This document shows positions 9,146-18,546 of a stretch of DNA of 64,000 nucleotides, piece by piece; the first letter of the stretch is position 1; the number at the start of each line of letters is the position of its first letter. Below the pieces are notes generated by a model, which had not been told where the DNA came from, ran no database searches, and worked only from the letters and a program-made list of their open reading frames with translations. Source of the stretch: Legionella gratiana (lineage in GTDB: Bacteria; Pseudomonadota; Gammaproteobacteria; Legionellales; Legionellaceae). Both the position numbers and the translations under genes were made by a program. Location: positions 159,369-223,368 of the forward strand of contig NZ_LNYE01000020.1 of NCBI RefSeq assembly GCF_001467695.1, given 5' to 3'.

Positions 9146-9216
9146 CTGCGACTTGTTCCAGGATCTAGGGTTCTATGCACAGAACGAGATTTCTGGATCC
9201 CGCGAACAAGTCGCAG
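9146..9216. repeat. Interrupted inverted repeat before the FNR-type gene
   Basis: CTGCGACTTGTTC at 9146-9158 is the exact reverse complement of GAACAAGTCGCAG at 9204-9216, with GGATC boxes just inside both arms. The loop is about 45 nt. It lies between the protease-like gene and the regulator and could be a dispersed repeat or terminator. Confidence 0.65.
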
Positions 9217-9296
9217 AATGTAGCACATAGAGGGAAAAAATAGGTTAAAACCTCAAAACAAGATAAACTATAAGATTTAGCAACCCATGATGTCTG

Positions 9297-9998
9297 ATGA
9301 GCCAGAAAGATAATCCTATTCAGTCCTGTTCGAACTGTGGGTTTTTCCCATTTTGTACTCTTGATGGAGGCAGCCCTCACTGGCTCAATCAAATCAGTTC
9401 CGCAGTAAAACAACAACATGTTCTTAAAACAAGACAAGCATTGTATTTTCCTCAAAATACGTTCTATAGCCTTTATGCGATTAAATCAGGCCATTTAAAA
9501 ACTTTTGAAGTGGATAGAGAAGGTAATGAATTAATCCGAGGTTTTTATTTTGCGGGAGAAATTCTAGGCTTTGAAGCAATTGCCTCCGGAACTTATCTTT
9601 TTTCGGCGATTGCTCTTTCTGAGACCATCGTGTGCGAGATTCCCTATAATCATTTCATTGAATTATTAAATTCTAACCCCAGTCTACAAAAGCATCTATT
9701 ATATTTATTCAGTCAAAAATTAACTGTTGGCTCTTACTTAAGTTTTGTAACCGCAGAGCAGCGCTTAGCGGCATTTCTTATCGATTTGTTTCAACGATTA
9801 CATGTATGTGACCAGCGCATGGAATTTATTTTGCCGATCTCTCGTCAAGATATTGGAAACTACTTGGGATTGACGGCAGAAACGATTAGCCGCTTATTTT
9901 CCCAGTTTAAAGAAAATAAAATTATCGCTATTGAACATAAGCGCATTCAATTTCTTCAATTAGACCAGCTCAAATTGATTGCGGGAGTAGTGAATTAG
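9297..9998 (+). CDS. FNR-type Crp-family transcriptional regulator with Fe-S cysteines
   Basis: A 233-residue Crp/Fnr regulator. The N-terminal cluster Cys11-x2-Cys14-x5-Cys20 together with Cys113 (in VCEIPY) matches the four 4Fe-4S ligands of E. coli FNR, spacing included, so oxygen sensing is expected. The middle is a cyclic-nucleotide-binding-type beta roll. The C-terminal helix-turn-helix contains AETISRLF, with the Glu, Ser and Arg that read FNR half-sites in E. coli. It is likely the local oxygen-responsive regulator; an FNR-like site lies between it and the desaturase gene. No strong Shine-Dalgarno is seen before the ATG. Confidence 0.88.
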   Translation: MSQKDNPIQSCSNCGFFPFCTLDGGSPHWLNQISSAVKQQHVLKTRQALYFPQNTFYSLYAIKSGHLKTFEVDREGNELIRGFYFAGEILGFEAIASGTYLFSAIALSETIVCEIPYNHFIELLNSNPSLQKHLLYLFSQKLTVGSYLSFVTAEQRLAAFLIDLFQRLHVCDQRMEFILPISRQDIGNYLGLTAETISRLFSQFKENKIIAIEHKRIQFLQLDQLKLIAGVVN

Positions 9999-10057
9999 TT
10001 TGCTTGGCTTTCTGCCCCCCCATTTTTTCGCCAAATTGGAAAATTAAAAATCATTCA

Positions 10058-10071
10058 ATGATCTAGATCAA
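10058..10071. promoter_or_regulatory. FNR-like operator upstream of the desaturase gene
   Basis: ATGATCTAGATCAA matches the FNR consensus TTGAT-N4-ATCAA at nine of ten defined positions. It is about 95 bp upstream of the desaturase start and 60 bp downstream of the FNR-type gene. The regulator's recognition helix keeps the residues that read this sequence. Whether it activates or represses cannot be told because no confident promoter is visible. Confidence 0.55.
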
Positions 10072-10166
10072 GGTTTCCTTTTAAATAACATTTAAAATAT
10101 CTGCTCATAAATGAATCTATTTCATAAAAGTATTCTGAGTATCTTAATCCTTCTTTAGGAGTATGT

Positions 10167-11228
10167 ATGAGCTTCCCCAAAAAAAATTCATGGAAGGATA
10201 TAAAGTTAATCAAATCATCTGTTGTAAGAACAATGATTCCTAAAGCATGTTATAACCGCTCTTATGTTAAAACTTTTTTTTGGTATTTTTTTGACTTATT
10301 TCTGTTTCTATTTGGATTAATTCTTATTTTTTCAGAGTTTAATTTTAAACTGCAAGTGGTTGGAAGTTTAATTTCAGGACTATCTACCGCGATGCTCTTT
10401 GTTTGGGCCCATGATGCAGCACATGGGGCACTTTTCAAAGACAGCAAAGTCTCTGAGGTACTGGGAACAATAGCGATGCTTCCCTCCTTGAATATTTATC
10501 GGATGTGGAGTTTTGGTCATAATAAAGTTCATCATGGTTTTGCTTCTTTTTCTCCTATTGATTGGATATGGCGCCCTTTAACTTCCGTAGAATATCGATC
10601 ACTCTCCGTATTGCAACGTGGAATGTATCGAATTGAACGCTGTTTCTTTACAAGCGCTTTTCATTATTTACGCAGGATTTGGTGGGAGCAAATGCTGTGT
10701 TTTAACCCAGGGGAAAATGAAAAAGAACGCCGATACTATCAATGGGGAAAAATATTGGTTCTCTTATACGGGCTTCTAGTGTCACTTTTCTCCTATTTTT
10801 TTGCTGGCGGGGTGATAGGTATAGTACTTACAGTGATTTTGCCCTTTATTATTTTTAATTATTTTATTGCAATAATCGTCTATTTGCATCATACACACCC
10901 CAAGATGCCTTTTTTTGAGGTTAAAAATGAGTGGTCTCATTCAATTAGTGCTTTGTATTGCAGCACGATTATCCATTGTTCAAAAATATCAAGACTCTTA
11001 CTGCACAATATTATGATCCATATTCCGCACCATTTGGATCCGCGTATTCCCTTTTATAATTTACCCCAGGCTCACCAGGCTTTAAAAGAGAAATACGGAA
11101 CCTATTTTCATGAGTATCACTTTAAATTTAGCGAAGTACTAAGTATTTTCAAACAATGTAAGCTGTATGATTTTGAGAATAAGTTATGGATGACGTTTAA
11201 GGATGCCATGCAAGCAGATGAAGCTTAA
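10167..11228 (+). CDS. Membrane fatty acid desaturase (acyl-lipid type)
   Basis: A 353-residue integral-membrane di-iron desaturase. The three histidine clusters are present: His82-x3-His86 (HDAAHG), His118-x2-His121-His122 (HNKVHH), and a distal cluster at His280, His285, His288-His289 (IHIPHHLDPRIP). Hydrophobic segments flank them near residues 38-80 and 195-240. It should introduce a double bond into membrane lipid acyl chains using O2, in the inner membrane. AGGAG precedes the ATG. The FNR-like operator upstream would tie expression to oxygen, which fits an O2-consuming enzyme. Regiospecificity and electron donor cannot be deduced. Confidence 0.88.
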   Translation: MSFPKKNSWKDIKLIKSSVVRTMIPKACYNRSYVKTFFWYFFDLFLFLFGLILIFSEFNFKLQVVGSLISGLSTAMLFVWAHDAAHGALFKDSKVSEVLGTIAMLPSLNIYRMWSFGHNKVHHGFASFSPIDWIWRPLTSVEYRSLSVLQRGMYRIERCFFTSAFHYLRRIWWEQMLCFNPGENEKERRYYQWGKILVLLYGLLVSLFSYFFAGGVIGIVLTVILPFIIFNYFIAIIVYLHHTHPKMPFFEVKNEWSHSISALYCSTIIHCSKISRLLLHNIMIHIPHHLDPRIPFYNLPQAHQALKEKYGTYFHEYHFKFSEVLSIFKQCKLYDFENKLWMTFKDAMQADEA

Positions 11229-11480
11229 AACCCATTTCCTGAATCTTAAAGCAGGCAGATGATGAACCTGAGAAAAACCAAACCATTTTAGTGCATTACT
11301 TGACTTAACGGCGGTGTTTTATATTCCAGAGACTTATATAGATACGGTTTGTTGGAAAAAAGCAAAACATATAAAAATTAATGCTATAAGATAAATTTGC
11401 ATCCATGCTATGCTTTTCCTTGTTGAGAAAACCTGATCCATGGTTTATCCTAGAAGATTCAATCCCATTAAAGATAAGCT

Positions 11481-12350
11481 CTATAACCAATATACAAAAA
11501 CAAATAAGAATAACCAAACTACGTCGACAAAGTGCCAGTACCAAGCGACACCTTCAAAGGCAAAATGTCGTTCTGGGGTAAAATGACCTAATTTACATCG
11601 GAAAAATATAACAATGAGCATTATGGTTCCCAAAGTTACGTGTATACCATGAAAGCCTGTTAACATAAAAAAAGTCGTACCGTAAATACCAGCAGATAAA
11701 GTTAAGTTCATTTCTGTGTACGCTTCATGATACTCATAACTTTGAAGTGCTAAGAACAAAATACCTAATGAAATAGTTAACGCCATACCAATAAGTAGTT
11801 GTTTTTGTTTTCTTAATTTTAATGCCCAATGAGCCCAAGTTATCGTAACACCTGAGGTCAATAAAATTAATGTATTCACTGCTGCTAGGCCCCAAGCTCC
11901 CATGGCTTCGTGGGCTCCAGCAAAGACATGATTATCCGGATTAGTTAATATAGGCCAAGTTGAGTTGAAATTGGGCCAGAGCGTAAAATGAGTAATGGGG
12001 TGTACTTCGCCTCCTAAAAGAGGCACAGACCAAAGTCTAGAATAGAACAAGGCACCGAAAAAGGCTCCGAAAAAACAAACTTCGGAAAAGATAAACCAAC
12101 ACATTCCCCAACGAAACGATCGGTCAACTTGTTCATCATATACACCTTTTGAATTTTCATAAATGACCTGACCAAACCAGCCAAAGAGCATGAAAACCAT
12201 AATACCAAGACCAATAGTGAATATATAAGGGCCATACCAATCATCATGAAGCCATGATCCTGCTCCTACAAGAGTAGTTGTTAATCCACATGAAGCAACT
12301 AAAGGCCAATGGCTTGGTTTAGGGATGTAATAAGTACCATGTGCTCCCAT
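11481..12350 (-). CDS. ctaE: Cytochrome c oxidase subunit III
   Basis: Subunit III of an aa3/caa3-type haem-copper oxidase, an inner-membrane protein with seven transmembrane segments and 289 residues. Recognisable segments include the EVCFFGAFFGALFYSRLW helix with the conserved Glu, and the C-terminal GVAWYWHFVDVVWLFLF signature. It is the last gene of ctaC-ctaD-ctaG-ctaE. Downstream (11229-11480) nothing is recognised; the assembly genes that often follow (SURF1, ctaA, ctaB) are absent and the convergent desaturase ends there. Confidence 0.97.
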   Translation of the reverse strand: MGAHGTYYIPKPSHWPLVASCGLTTTLVGAGSWLHDDWYGPYIFTIGLGIMVFMLFGWFGQVIYENSKGVYDEQVDRSFRWGMCWFIFSEVCFFGAFFGALFYSRLWSVPLLGGEVHPITHFTLWPNFNSTWPILTNPDNHVFAGAHEAMGAWGLAAVNTLILLTSGVTITWAHWALKLRKQKQLLIGMALTISLGILFLALQSYEYHEAYTEMNLTLSAGIYGTTFFMLTGFHGIHVTLGTIMLIVIFFRCKLGHFTPERHFAFEGVAWYWHFVDVVWLFLFVFVYWL

Positions 12351-12376
12351 TATAATTTAATCTCCTGTATCAATAA

Positions 12377-12910
12377 TCATTTATCAGTTACATCAAATAA
12401 AGTATAGGATAACGTAACTGTATTTACTTTTTCGGGCAAATCAGCATCTAAATGAAAAAGCAAAGGCATATTCATTGCCTCATGTCCATCTAATGTTTGC
12501 CGAGTAAAACAAAAACACTCTGTTTTCTTCAAATACTTAGCAGCAATACCTGGAGTGACGCTTGGTATGGCTTGTACTGTCATTGGATGATTCGTCTTAT
12601 TTTCAGCATAAAAAGCCAACTTCGCAATTTCACCAGGATGCACCTGTATTTTTCGAACCTTAGGATAAAATTCCCAGGGCACCCCACTATTATTTGTAGC
12701 AACAAACTCAACAGTAACCAACCTATCTTTAGCAACCTTTACCTTGGTGGCATCATAGGCGATTGCCTCTGGATTTGTTTTGCCATTAATTCCTAGACTC
12801 TTACATATACTGTTGTAAATAGGAACTAGGGCAAAACCAAAAGCAAACATACCTACAACAAGCAAAGCTAATAAAAGAACTAATTTATTATGCCCTTTAC
12901 GTTCACTCAT
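12377..12910 (-). CDS. ctaG: Cytochrome c oxidase assembly protein CtaG (Cox11 family)
   Basis: Cox11/CtaG delivers copper to the CuB site of subunit I. The 177-residue protein has one N-terminal transmembrane helix (about residues 9-30) followed by a periplasmic immunoglobulin-like domain. The copper-binding CFCF motif is present, as is the membrane-proximal cysteine in YNSICKSLG. It lies 10 bases after ctaD and 26 bases before ctaE, the usual order. Confidence 0.95.
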   Translation of the reverse strand: MSERKGHNKLVLLLALLVVGMFAFGFALVPIYNSICKSLGINGKTNPEAIAYDATKVKVAKDRLVTVEFVATNNSGVPWEFYPKVRKIQVHPGEIAKLAFYAENKTNHPMTVQAIPSVTPGIAAKYLKKTECFCFTRQTLDGHEAMNMPLLFHLDADLPEKVNTVTLSYTLFDVTDK

Positions 12911-12920
12911 AAAAACACAC

Positions 12921-14540
12921 CTACAAATCTAGTTTGGGAGGAGTTGTAAATGTATGGTATGGTGGTGGTGAAGGCAAAGTCCACTCTAGCCCATATGCAC
13001 CTTCCCAAGATCGAGCAGCGGCAATATCCTTATTAGTTCCTCTCTTCCTGACGGTAGCAATTACATTATATAGAAAAAGTAATTGGGTAAAACCAAAGAT
13101 GAACGCACCAATTGAAGAAATCACATTAAAATTAGTAAATTGCAATGCATAATCAGGAATTCTTCTTGGCATACCTGCTAGTCCTAAAAAGTGCATTGGA
13201 AAGAACGCGATATTTACTGAAATTGCTGATAACCAGAAATGCCATTTACCTAAACATTCGTTATACATATGCCCAGTCCATTTAGGCAACCAGTAATACG
13301 TGGCTGAAAAAAGTGCAAATATTACTCCTGGGACGAGAACATAGTGGAAATGAGCTACAACAAAATAGCTGTCTTGATATTGGAAGTCTGCTGGAACTAA
13401 AGCTAACATCAAACCAGTAAAACCACCAATTGTAAATAAAAATACAAAAGCTAATGCAAACAACATAGGTGTTTCGAAAGTCATCGAACCTTTGAACATC
13501 GTACTTACCCAGTTAAATACTTTAATACCTGTAGGTACTGCAATGAGCATGGTAGTATACATAAAGAATAATTCTGCACCCAAAGGGATACCCGTAGTGA
13601 ACATGTGGTGCGCCCAAACAATAAATGACAATATTGCAATGCTTACCACAGCATAAACCATAAAGTAATAACCAAATAAAGGCTTACGACTAAAGGTAGG
13701 AATTACTTCTGAAATCACACCGAAAGCAGGCATTACTAAGACATAAACCTCAGGATGTCCAAAAAACCAAAATACATGTTGAAAGAGTATTGGATCACCA
13801 CCACCTGCTGCACTAAAGAAACTGGTTCCAAAATGTCGGTCCGCTAGCATCATAGTAACTGCCCCTGCCAAAACAGGCATGATTGCAATCAACAAAAAGG
13901 CAGTAACTAACCAAGTCCAAACAAACATTGGCATTCTCATTAGGGTCATGCCTGGAGCGCGTAAGTTTAAAATGGTTGCAATAATGTTAATTGAACCCAT
14001 AATGGATGAAAGACCCATCATATGAATTGAGAAAATCATAAAATCGGTGCTTGGGGGAGCATATGTAGTCGATAAAGGTGCATACATAGTCCAACCAAAA
14101 TTAGGGCCACCACCTGCATGAAATGTTGTTGAAAGCAATAAAGTAAAAGCAAAGGGTAGAATCCAAAAACTCCAATTATTTAACCGAGGCAAAGCCATAT
14201 CTGGAGCGCCGATCATCATTGGAATTTGCCAGTTTGCTATTCCAGTAAACGCGGGCATCACGACACCGAATAACATGATTAATCCATGTAGCGTTGTCAT
14301 TTGATTGAAGAAGTTTGGATCAACAAGACGATGACCCGGTTGAAATAACTCTGCGCGAATCACTAAAGCCATTCCACCCGCTAAAAAGAAGCTAATCATT
14401 GCCAGCCACAAATAAAGTGTACCAATATCTTTGTGGTTCGTAGTAAACAACCAGCGTTTTATAAACCCTAAAACACCTTTACCTTGCTCAGGTCCATGAT
14501 CATCATGTTTTTCATCATGCGCTAATGTGTAACTAGTCAT
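12921..14540 (-). CDS. ctaD: Cytochrome c oxidase subunit I
   Basis: The catalytic 539-residue subunit with twelve transmembrane segments, carrying haem a, haem a3 and CuB. Visible signatures are the GHPEVYVLVMP helix (with the Glu and the CuB His of the D-channel end), WAHHMFTTG with two further CuB histidines, and VVAHFHYVLVPG with the haem ligands. Its ATG overlaps the end of ctaC by 4 bp. With subunit II carrying a fused haem domain, this is a caa3-type terminal oxidase. Confidence 0.98.
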   Translation of the reverse strand: MTSYTLAHDEKHDDHGPEQGKGVLGFIKRWLFTTNHKDIGTLYLWLAMISFFLAGGMALVIRAELFQPGHRLVDPNFFNQMTTLHGLIMLFGVVMPAFTGIANWQIPMMIGAPDMALPRLNNWSFWILPFAFTLLLSTTFHAGGGPNFGWTMYAPLSTTYAPPSTDFMIFSIHMMGLSSIMGSINIIATILNLRAPGMTLMRMPMFVWTWLVTAFLLIAIMPVLAGAVTMMLADRHFGTSFFSAAGGGDPILFQHVFWFFGHPEVYVLVMPAFGVISEVIPTFSRKPLFGYYFMVYAVVSIAILSFIVWAHHMFTTGIPLGAELFFMYTTMLIAVPTGIKVFNWVSTMFKGSMTFETPMLFALAFVFLFTIGGFTGLMLALVPADFQYQDSYFVVAHFHYVLVPGVIFALFSATYYWLPKWTGHMYNECLGKWHFWLSAISVNIAFFPMHFLGLAGMPRRIPDYALQFTNFNVISSIGAFIFGFTQLLFLYNVIATVRKRGTNKDIAAARSWEGAYGLEWTLPSPPPYHTFTTPPKLDL

Positions 14541-15742
14541 TGCAAACCTCCAGCTTGAACTTTATTAACCATGGTTGGTTGTTGATTAGCATTCTGACGT
14601 TGTGCTGCAACCTCCGCGGGTTGAATTAATTCGTTAGTATTGTTTTCCCAGGCATTGCGCTCATAAGTTGCAATCGCAGCAATCTCTTCATCAGTAAGTT
14701 GATCTTTATAGGGTTGCATTGCCGAGCCAGGAATACCATGCAGTATGATATCTATATGGCGCGAAATAGGATGACCTGTAGCTACTGAGCTTCCTCTAAG
14801 AGCTGGATACAATGGGGGAATACCTAAACCATCGGGTCTATGACATGGCGAGCAAATTTGATCATATTTTTCTTTTCCTTTCGCCAGCAATTCATCACGG
14901 GTCATTGTCCTTTGTGCAGCCTCACTAGACTCTTCTTTAGTGTATTTATCTTGTGATTTTGTTTGTGCAGCCACCCACTTATCAAACTCTTCTTGACTTA
15001 CAGCCTCAACAACTATAGGCATAAATCCATGATTAACCCCACAAAGTTCAGCACACTGTCCTCTATAAGTACCTGGTTTTTCGATAGTTGCCCAAGCTTC
15101 ATACATAAACCCAGGGATTGCATCACGTTTTATACCCAATTCAGGAACCCACCAAGAATGAACTACATCGTTAGAGGTAACCAGAAAACGAACTTTCTTA
15201 TTTACAGGTAACACTAATGGCTTATCAACTTCCAATAAATACCACTCATTTTTTCTTTGATTATTCTCAATTTGATCAAATGGAGTGGATAAAATACTAA
15301 AATAGCTAATACCTTGATCAAGATATTCATACTGCCATTTCCACTGATACCCTACTATTTTTACAGTAATTTCGGACTGTTGGGTATCATCCATGCGCAT
15401 TAAAACGCGAGTCGCAGGTATTGCAAGTCCAACCAAAATTAAAAAGGGGATAATAGACCAGAAAATTTCTAATCTAGGATTATCATGGAATGATGCTGGT
15501 TTATAGCCCTTAGATTTTCGATGATGAATCATAGAGTAAATCATGACGCTAAATACAACAACGCCAATAATAGCGCATACCGCCATACAAACCATATGCA
15601 GATAATAGGCATCCTTACTGATAGGAGTAACCCCTTCATACATATTTAGTTGCCAATTATTCGCGGCTGCAAATATTGGTTGGCTCATGACCCAAGCACC
15701 TAGCATTATTATTAATTTACAGATTTTCAACCTGTTTAACAT
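14537..15742 (-). CDS. ctaC: Cytochrome c oxidase subunit II with fused cytochrome c domain
   Basis: Subunit II accepts electrons into CuA. From the chosen start, a signal peptide is followed by two transmembrane helices (about residues 48-70 and 92-111), the CuA domain with His195, Cys230-x3-Cys234, His238 and Met241 (CAELCGVNHGFM), and a C-terminal cytochrome c domain with CSPCH at 297-301. The fused haem defines the caa3 form. The frame is open upstream to 15784, but MLNRLK at 15742 has GAGGA at Shine-Dalgarno distance and yields a standard signal peptide. First gene of the operon. Confidence 0.95.
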   Translation of the reverse strand: MLNRLKICKLIIMLGAWVMSQPIFAAANNWQLNMYEGVTPISKDAYYLHMVCMAVCAIIGVVVFSVMIYSMIHHRKSKGYKPASFHDNPRLEIFWSIIPFLILVGLAIPATRVLMRMDDTQQSEITVKIVGYQWKWQYEYLDQGISYFSILSTPFDQIENNQRKNEWYLLEVDKPLVLPVNKKVRFLVTSNDVVHSWWVPELGIKRDAIPGFMYEAWATIEKPGTYRGQCAELCGVNHGFMPIVVEAVSQEEFDKWVAAQTKSQDKYTKEESSEAAQRTMTRDELLAKGKEKYDQICSPCHRPDGLGIPPLYPALRGSSVATGHPISRHIDIILHGIPGSAMQPYKDQLTDEEIAAIATYERNAWENNTNELIQPAEVAAQRQNANQQPTMVNKVQAGGLQ

Positions 15743-15892
15743 CCCCATTCCTCGTCTTATCATTGAAGTATGAATAACCGACATGAAAAAGATCTCATCC
15801 CCTTTATCCAGATAGTTAACTCTTCAATCAATCAATATCTTCATTCAAGAAAAGCCATAGTGATGCTTTAGCTTGAACGTAACGCCCTTTTC

Positions 15893-15930
15893 TTGAACAA
15901 AGGCCTAAGCTCTTTCAGGTCTTTGTTCAA
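15893..15930. terminator. Hairpin between the tetraheme cytochrome gene and the cta operon
   Basis: TTGAACAAAG at 15893-15902 pairs with CTTTGTTCAA at 15921-15930 around an 18-nt loop. It sits immediately downstream of the tetraheme cytochrome stop codon (minus strand) and upstream of ctaC, consistent with separate transcription units. There is no long T tract, so terminator function is likely but not certain. Confidence 0.55.
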
Positions 15931-15938
15931 CGTTCAAT

Positions 15939-17483
15939 TTACCACAAAGAGTAGTTTCCCTCAGTTTTAGACTTACTGACCATGTACTTAATTGCTTCGA
16001 TTACTTCATCAGTAGTACAGTGTTTACAGCCACCGTTTTTCAAATGTTTTTTTCCATTAACGGTATTCTCAATAAGCACATCCATATTTTCTGCAAGTAA
16101 AGGCTGCCACGCTTTTTGATCTCCAAGCTTAGGAGCCCCTTCTTTTCCTTCGTTGTGGCAAACAGCGCAATTTTCATTATAAATGGTCTCGCCATCAGTA
16201 GGATATTTTTTCGCACCACCCGATTTAAGGTTTAATAATTGAGTACGAGTTAACGACTTATCTAATATGTAATCAACAGCAGAAATAATGTCATTATCAG
16301 AACAAGTCACACAAGCTCCTTTCACCGGCATGAAGTTAAAACCATGAATTGCATGGCGATATAATCCATTCAAACCACTTGTTTTTAATCGCTCATACCA
16401 ACCCGGTGCATTTCCTATTAGTGGGGCAGTCATTGCTCCATCTTGATGGCAAATGTGACAAGCAGTGTAATAAACCTCTTTACCACGAGCAAGAGAAGGC
16501 GGCTTTTCCGAAGGCGGTAATCCCAATGGTTCTTCGCTAACAACCGTTTTAAGATAAATCGCAATAGCCATTTTATCCGCATCCGTTAAATACATCAGAC
16601 TGTTATGGTTTACTTCAGCCATAGGGCCAGCTACAGGGCCAGCATTATTAATGAGTTTATCGTGTTTGAATACATCAACAACTTCCTGATGCGTCGCTGA
16701 TTCCAACCCGTATTTAGTGATATTAGGTGCCCAATAGCCATCAATGAAACCGCCTGTTAAATAATATCTGGTTTTTGGGGAACCAAACACGTTTAATGGG
16801 GTATGGCACATACTGCAATGACCTAAACCATCTACTATATATTTTCCACGATTCCATTCTGGAGATTTATCGTTCTGATATTGATAAACACCTTCTTGAG
16901 GGAAGAAAAATAATATATTCCATCCCCAAAGTGTAAAACGAGCACCAGGAACATTGAATGGGAAAGGTAATGATTTATTCTCTAAATGGACTGGCGGCAA
17001 GCTCATGAAATAAGCATACAAAGCACGTGCATCTTCATCAGATATCTTAGAAAAATAAATATAGGGAAACACAGGAAAATAGTTTCTGCCTTGGGGATCA
17101 CGTCCTTCTCTTAACGCACGAATAAAATCCTGTTCCGTCCAATTACCAATTCCTGTTTCCTTATCTGGAGTAATATTAGGACTGTAAAATGTTCCAAAAG
17201 GTGTAGCTATAGGCAATCCCCCTGCATAAGCCGGTGTGCCTCCTTTAACATGAGTATGGCAAGAAATACAATCTCCCATTTTTGCTAAATACTCACCGCG
17301 CTGAATTAGTTCTTGTTTCTCACCCGTAGCTGGAGCGGTAGGTGGATAAGCTGGATAATATCCATCAATAATTGACAATTTCTCTTGAGCAGGTGCATTT
17401 TCAGCTTGTAATAATTGACCTGTCATGCCAAGCACAGTCACCGTTGCAGTGACAATTAGCTTTCTTAGTAACAAAGAGCCCAC
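15939..17483 (-). CDS. Tetraheme c-type cytochrome
   Basis: A 514-residue secreted cytochrome c with four CxxCH haem sites: CISCH (residues 72-76), CSMCH (about 225), CHICH (about 350) and CAVCH (about 440). The first half resembles the cytochrome c subunit of membrane dehydrogenases (GGLPIATPFGTFYSPNITPD segment). The second half is two cytochrome c5-like modules, each ending in a non-haem CxxC pair (CVTC and CKHC). An N-terminal signal peptide is present. The start is GTG with GGAGGGGG close by. Lying just ahead of the caa3 oxidase genes, it probably feeds electrons to that oxidase; no dehydrogenase partner gene is adjacent. Confidence 0.88.
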   Translation of the reverse strand: MGSLLLRKLIVTATVTVLGMTGQLLQAENAPAQEKLSIIDGYYPAYPPTAPATGEKQELIQRGEYLAKMGDCISCHTHVKGGTPAYAGGLPIATPFGTFYSPNITPDKETGIGNWTEQDFIRALREGRDPQGRNYFPVFPYIYFSKISDEDARALYAYFMSLPPVHLENKSLPFPFNVPGARFTLWGWNILFFFPQEGVYQYQNDKSPEWNRGKYIVDGLGHCSMCHTPLNVFGSPKTRYYLTGGFIDGYWAPNITKYGLESATHQEVVDVFKHDKLINNAGPVAGPMAEVNHNSLMYLTDADKMAIAIYLKTVVSEEPLGLPPSEKPPSLARGKEVYYTACHICHQDGAMTAPLIGNAPGWYERLKTSGLNGLYRHAIHGFNFMPVKGACVTCSDNDIISAVDYILDKSLTRTQLLNLKSGGAKKYPTDGETIYNENCAVCHNEGKEGAPKLGDQKAWQPLLAENMDVLIENTVNGKKHLKNGGCKHCTTDEVIEAIKYMVSKSKTEGNYSLW

Positions 17484-17614
17484 GCCCCCTCCTATTTGTT
17501 CTTATTTTGTACGCATATCTTATGGAGACAGAATAACCGACGCATTTTATACTCCACAATACATAAGTTGCAATGTTATAATAGCTATCTTTGATTTTTT
17601 TTAATATCTCTATT

Positions 17615-18241
17615 ATGTTTGTTTACCTCGATGGCTTACTTTTAGGCTTATCCTTAATCATTGCTTTAGGGCCGCAAAATGTTTTTTTAATCAAACAAGG
17701 CGCGCTTAAAAATCATGCGCTCCTCTCCGCTCTCATTTGTTTTATTTGTGATTTTATCTTAATTTGTGGCAGTATAGCAGGTCTTCATGAATTACTCATA
17801 ATTCGTCCTGTTTTGCAAATATGGATGGTACTATTAGGCTCCGCTTTTTTGCTTTTTTATGCAGCAAAAGCCCTAACAAATGCTTTTTCAAAAACAGCAA
17901 AAACCTCCGAACAGGCAGCTCAACCCCGTAATAGAACTCAAATTATACTTTTAGCCTTAGGTTTTAGCATACTTAATCCGCATGCAATTATTGATTCTCT
18001 GGTTATTATCGGTGGAGGCAGTAGTGGCTATCCTAACCAAGAGCATATTTTTTTACTAGGAGTACTTACATCAAGCCTTCTTTGGTTCAGCTCGTTAACA
18101 TTCACCGCTCGATATTTTTCGGATATTTTGACAAAAGAAAATGTATGGAAAGGAATAGAACTTGTTAGCGGCTTACTCATGGCTTTCATTGGAGGTAAGC
18201 TGGGAACAGATGGTTTACGCTTAATTTCAGAATTGATGTAA
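17615..18241 (+). CDS. LysE/ArgO-family amino acid exporter
   Basis: A 208-residue inner-membrane protein with about six hydrophobic segments. The N-terminal LIIALGPQNVFLIKQG segment and the mid-protein LGFSILNPHAIIDSL with its Asn-Pro are signatures of LysE/ArgO basic amino acid exporters. ATG at 17615 gives MFVYLDGLLLG, the usual family N-terminus; the frame is open further upstream from a TTG. The gene stands alone, divergent from the tetraheme cytochrome gene. Export of arginine or lysine is inferred from family. Confidence 0.85.
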   Translation: MFVYLDGLLLGLSLIIALGPQNVFLIKQGALKNHALLSALICFICDFILICGSIAGLHELLIIRPVLQIWMVLLGSAFLLFYAAKALTNAFSKTAKTSEQAAQPRNRTQIILLALGFSILNPHAIIDSLVIIGGGSSGYPNQEHIFLLGVLTSSLLWFSSLTFTARYFSDILTKENVWKGIELVSGLLMAFIGGKLGTDGLRLISELM

Positions 18242-18546
18242 CAGATCAGCCCCATTCAGGAGACGACCATATTTTCTCGCAACCTGAGCTCAAATTTGAC
18301 CGTTTGTGCTCTGTTCAGCATGAAGTGCCTGGAATTAAATTAATAAAAAGAAATGGAGTAGAAAGGGCCAATCAGTGTGTCGCCAATTGACCCAGTGGAA
18401 TGACACATAGCAAGTCCAACCTCGCAAGGTGCACTATCTCATAACCGATGATTTATGTCAACTCAAGGAGCGCGTTTCCTAACAAGTCTATTGTCGTTCT
18501 AGCATGCTTCAGCTAAACTTGTGTTTTTATAAATTTTGAGCAATGC
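18242..18546. other. 305-bp gap without recognised gene
   Basis: All frames are broken by stops and nothing resembles a known family. No strong hairpin or direct repeat was seen. A promoter for the DUF1841 gene should lie near its right end but none is clear. Confidence 0.5.

Noticed and set aside
11305-11544. 79-codon minus-strand frame overlapping the end of ctaE
   Set aside because: Different frame from ctaE, overlaps its C-terminal codons, and resembles no protein.
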